Source of the DNA: Pseudomonadota bacterium
GTDB lineage: Bacteria > Pseudomonadota > Alphaproteobacteria > Acetobacterales > Acetobacteraceae
Length of the DNA stretch: 6,127 bases
Direction: 5' to 3'
Assembly: GCA_021785335.1 (NCBI GenBank)
Contig: JAJYFW010000128.1
Span: 1 to 6,127 of the forward strand
Below, in pieces: positions 4,681 to 6,127 of the stretch (its first letter is position 1; each line of letters opens with the position of its first letter). Made by a program: the position numbers and the translations under genes. The notes below the pieces were generated by a model. It did no database searches. It was given only the letters and a program-made list of their open reading frames with translations, and was not told the DNA's origin.

Positions 4681-6127
4681 CAGGCCGCCGGCCCCTTCTC
4701 TTCCTCCACGAAGCGAGGGAACACCGGCTTCGGCGCCGGCAGCACCGTCGCGTCCGGCACCGGGTTCGCCAGGTCCGCGAGGTCGCGCTGATCCTCCGCC
4801 ACGCCGAGCTGGTCGAGCATCATCGCCATCGACCCCGGCATGAACGGCTGCAGCACGGTCGCCACCGCCCGCAGCACATCCGCCAGTACCCGCAGCACGG
4901 AGGCCATGCGCTCGCGGTCGGTCTTGGCCAGCGCCCACGGCGCCTGGCGGTCGATATAGGCGTTGGCCGCCCGCACCGTCTGCCACGCCGCCTCCAGCGC
5001 CTCGCCCATCGCCTGGCGCTCCAGCGCCGCGCGCACCCGCACGGGCAGCATCTCCGCCTGCGCCAGCAGCGCCGCGTCGTCCTCGGCAACGGCGCCGCGC
5101 ACCGGCAGCCGTCCCTCGCAATGCCGCGCGATCAGGCTGAGGCTGCGCTGCGCCAGGTTGCCGAGCTCGTTCGCCAGCTCCCCGTTCAGCCGGTGCACCA
5201 GCGCCCGCGCCGAGAAATCGCCATCCTGCCCAAACGGGATCTCGCGCATCAGGAAGAACCGCAGCGCGTCGAGCCCGTAGCGCGCCACCAGCGCCCACGG
5301 GTCGATCGCGTTGCCCATGGACTTGCCCATCTTCTGCCCGTCCACGGTCATCCACCCGTTGGCGAACACCCTCCTCGGCGGCTTCAGCCCCGCGGACATC
5401 AGGAACGCCGGCCAGTAGACGCAGTGGAAGCGCGTAATCTCCTTGCCCACCATGTGCAGGTCGGCGGGCCAGAAGGCGGCGCGCTCGGCGTGCTCGTCGG
5501 GAAAGCCGGTGGCGGTGAGGTAGTTGGTCAGCGCGTCGAACCAGACATACATCACGTGCGCCGCGTCGTCCGGCACCGGGATGCCCCATTTGAAGCTGGT
5601 TCGGCTGACCGAAAGGTCATGCATGCCGCCCTTGACGAAGCTGATCACCTCGTTCTTCGTCGAGACCGGCGCCAGGAAATCCGGGTTCGCCTCGTAGAAG
5701 GCAAGCAGCCGCTCGCTCCACTGCGAGAGGCGGAAGAAATAGCTCGGCTCGCGCACCCATTCGACCGGCACGCCGGTCGGCGCCATCCGCGTCCCGTCCG
5801 GCAGCTTCGTCAGCTCGTCCTCGCCGTAGAAGGCCTCGTCGCGCACCGCGTACCAGCCCTCGTAGTGGCCGAGATAGATGTCCCCGGTCGCCGCCACCCG
5901 CCGCCACAGCTCCTGGCAGGAGCGAATGTGCCGCGCCTCGGTGGTGCGGATGAAATCGTCGTTGGACATGCCGAGCAGTGTCGTCAGCTCGCGGAACCTG
6001 GAGCTGATCCCGTCGACATAGGTGAGCGCCGCCATCCCGGTTTCGGCCGCGGCCTTCTCCACCTTCTGCCCGTGCTCGTCCGTGCCGGTGAGGAAGAACA
6101 CGTCGTAGCCGTCGAGCCGCTTGAACC
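4680..6127 (-). CDS. metG: Methionyl-tRNA synthetase (5' partial)
   Basis: The gene enters from the right edge; the first complete codon in the window is the Phe of FKRLDGYDVFFLTGTDEHGQ (6125-6066), so the N-terminal ~30-40 residues with the HIGH motif are missing. The in-frame GTG at 6101 is internal, not a start. The enzyme charges tRNA-Met with methionine in the cytosol. Class I MetRS features are TGTDEHGQ, the insert region around YEGWYAVRDEAFYG (80-93 counted from 6101) without the four zinc-binding cysteines, YVWFDALTNYLTATG (185-199), the signature loop KMGKS (5333-5319) in place of KMSKS, and the anticodon-binding helices with NELGNLAQRSLSLI (311-324) and YIDRQAPWALAKTDRE. It ends at FPRFVEEEKGPAA without a C-terminal EMAP/Trbp111-like domain, so it is the short, zinc-poor subtype. 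Its stop overlaps the tatD start by one base. The operon promoter lies beyond the window. Confidence 0.95.
   Translation of the reverse strand, partial: FKRLDGYDVFFLTGTDEHGQKVEKAAAETGMAALTYVDGISSRFRELTTLLGMSNDDFIRTTEARHIRSCQELWRRVAATGDIYLGHYEGWYAVRDEAFYGEDELTKLPDGTRMAPTGVPVEWVREPSYFFRLSQWSERLLAFYEANPDFLAPVSTKNEVISFVKGGMHDLSVSRTSFKWGIPVPDDAAHVMYVWFDALTNYLTATGFPDEHAERAAFWPADLHMVGKEITRFHCVYWPAFLMSAGLKPPRRVFANGWMTVDGQKMGKSMGNAIDPWALVARYGLDALRFFLMREIPFGQDGDFSARALVHRLNGELANELGNLAQRSLSLIARHCEGRLPVRGAVAEDDAALLAQAEMLPVRVRAALERQAMGEALEAAWQTVRAANAYIDRQAPWALAKTDRERMASVLRVLADVLRAVATVLQPFMPGSMAMMLDQLGVAEDQRDLADLANPVPDATVLPAPKPVFPRFVEEEKGPAA

Noticed and set aside
4681..5589. N-terminal extension of tatD into metG
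   Set aside because: The extended part is a frame-shifted shadow of metG; TatD proteins begin at MLVDSHCHLD, and TGATG overlap supports the ATG at 4680.
1..6127. Defence system, mobile element, CRISPR array, tRNA or rRNA
   Set aside because: No transposase, integrase, nuclease-defence motif, regular repeat-spacer pattern, cloverleaf or rRNA-like sequence was seen; the genes are ordinary chromosomal functions.

Overview
This high-GC window (roughly two thirds or more G+C by eye, with strongly GC-biased third codon positions) looks like an alphaproteobacterial chromosome. Rhodospirillales or Acetobacteraceae-like is the best guess. That assignment is an inference from protein flavour and from the metG-tatD-MBL hydrolase gene order, which is familiar from the lagging-strand tmk-holB-metG-tatD-MBL neighbourhood of many Alphaproteobacteria. 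No species-level claim is made.

Layout. The left edge (1-570, plus strand) carries the 3' part of a gene whose frame is open to the window start. It encodes the C-terminus of a DUF938/METTL26-like methyltransferase fused in frame to a YpeA-like GNAT acetyltransferase. It converges, with only 3 bases between stop codons, on a minus-strand YjbB-type Na/Pi-cotransporter family protein with a PhoU-like C-terminal half (574-2244). A 350-base gap (2245-2594) follows. It holds an 18-bp Pho-box-like site overlapping the yjbB start codon, an A+T-rich island, a short coding-like fragment of unknown origin and a possible terminator. The right half (2595-6127) is a tightly packed minus-strand operon, read from right to left: metG (5' end beyond the window), tatD, a PhnP-like metallo-beta-lactamase-fold hydrolase, and a DUF1269 membrane protein. 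Two of the three junctions overlap (TGATG for metG/tatD, ATGA for MBL/DUF1269), and the third gap is 26 bases.

How the genes fit together. metG and tatD are housekeeping functions (tRNA-Met charging; a metal-dependent deoxyribonuclease/hydrolase). The MBL protein is their usual downstream neighbour. The DUF1269 gene has been added to the end of that operon in a translationally coupled arrangement. YjbB is expected to move phosphate out of the cell, so the Pho-box-like match on its start codon suggests repression under phosphate starvation. This is a hypothesis only.

I do not see a clearly new multi-gene system here. The points most worth a second look are the methyltransferase-acetyltransferase fusion, the Pho-box-like site, the coupled DUF1269 gene and the unexplained 143-base coding-like fragment.
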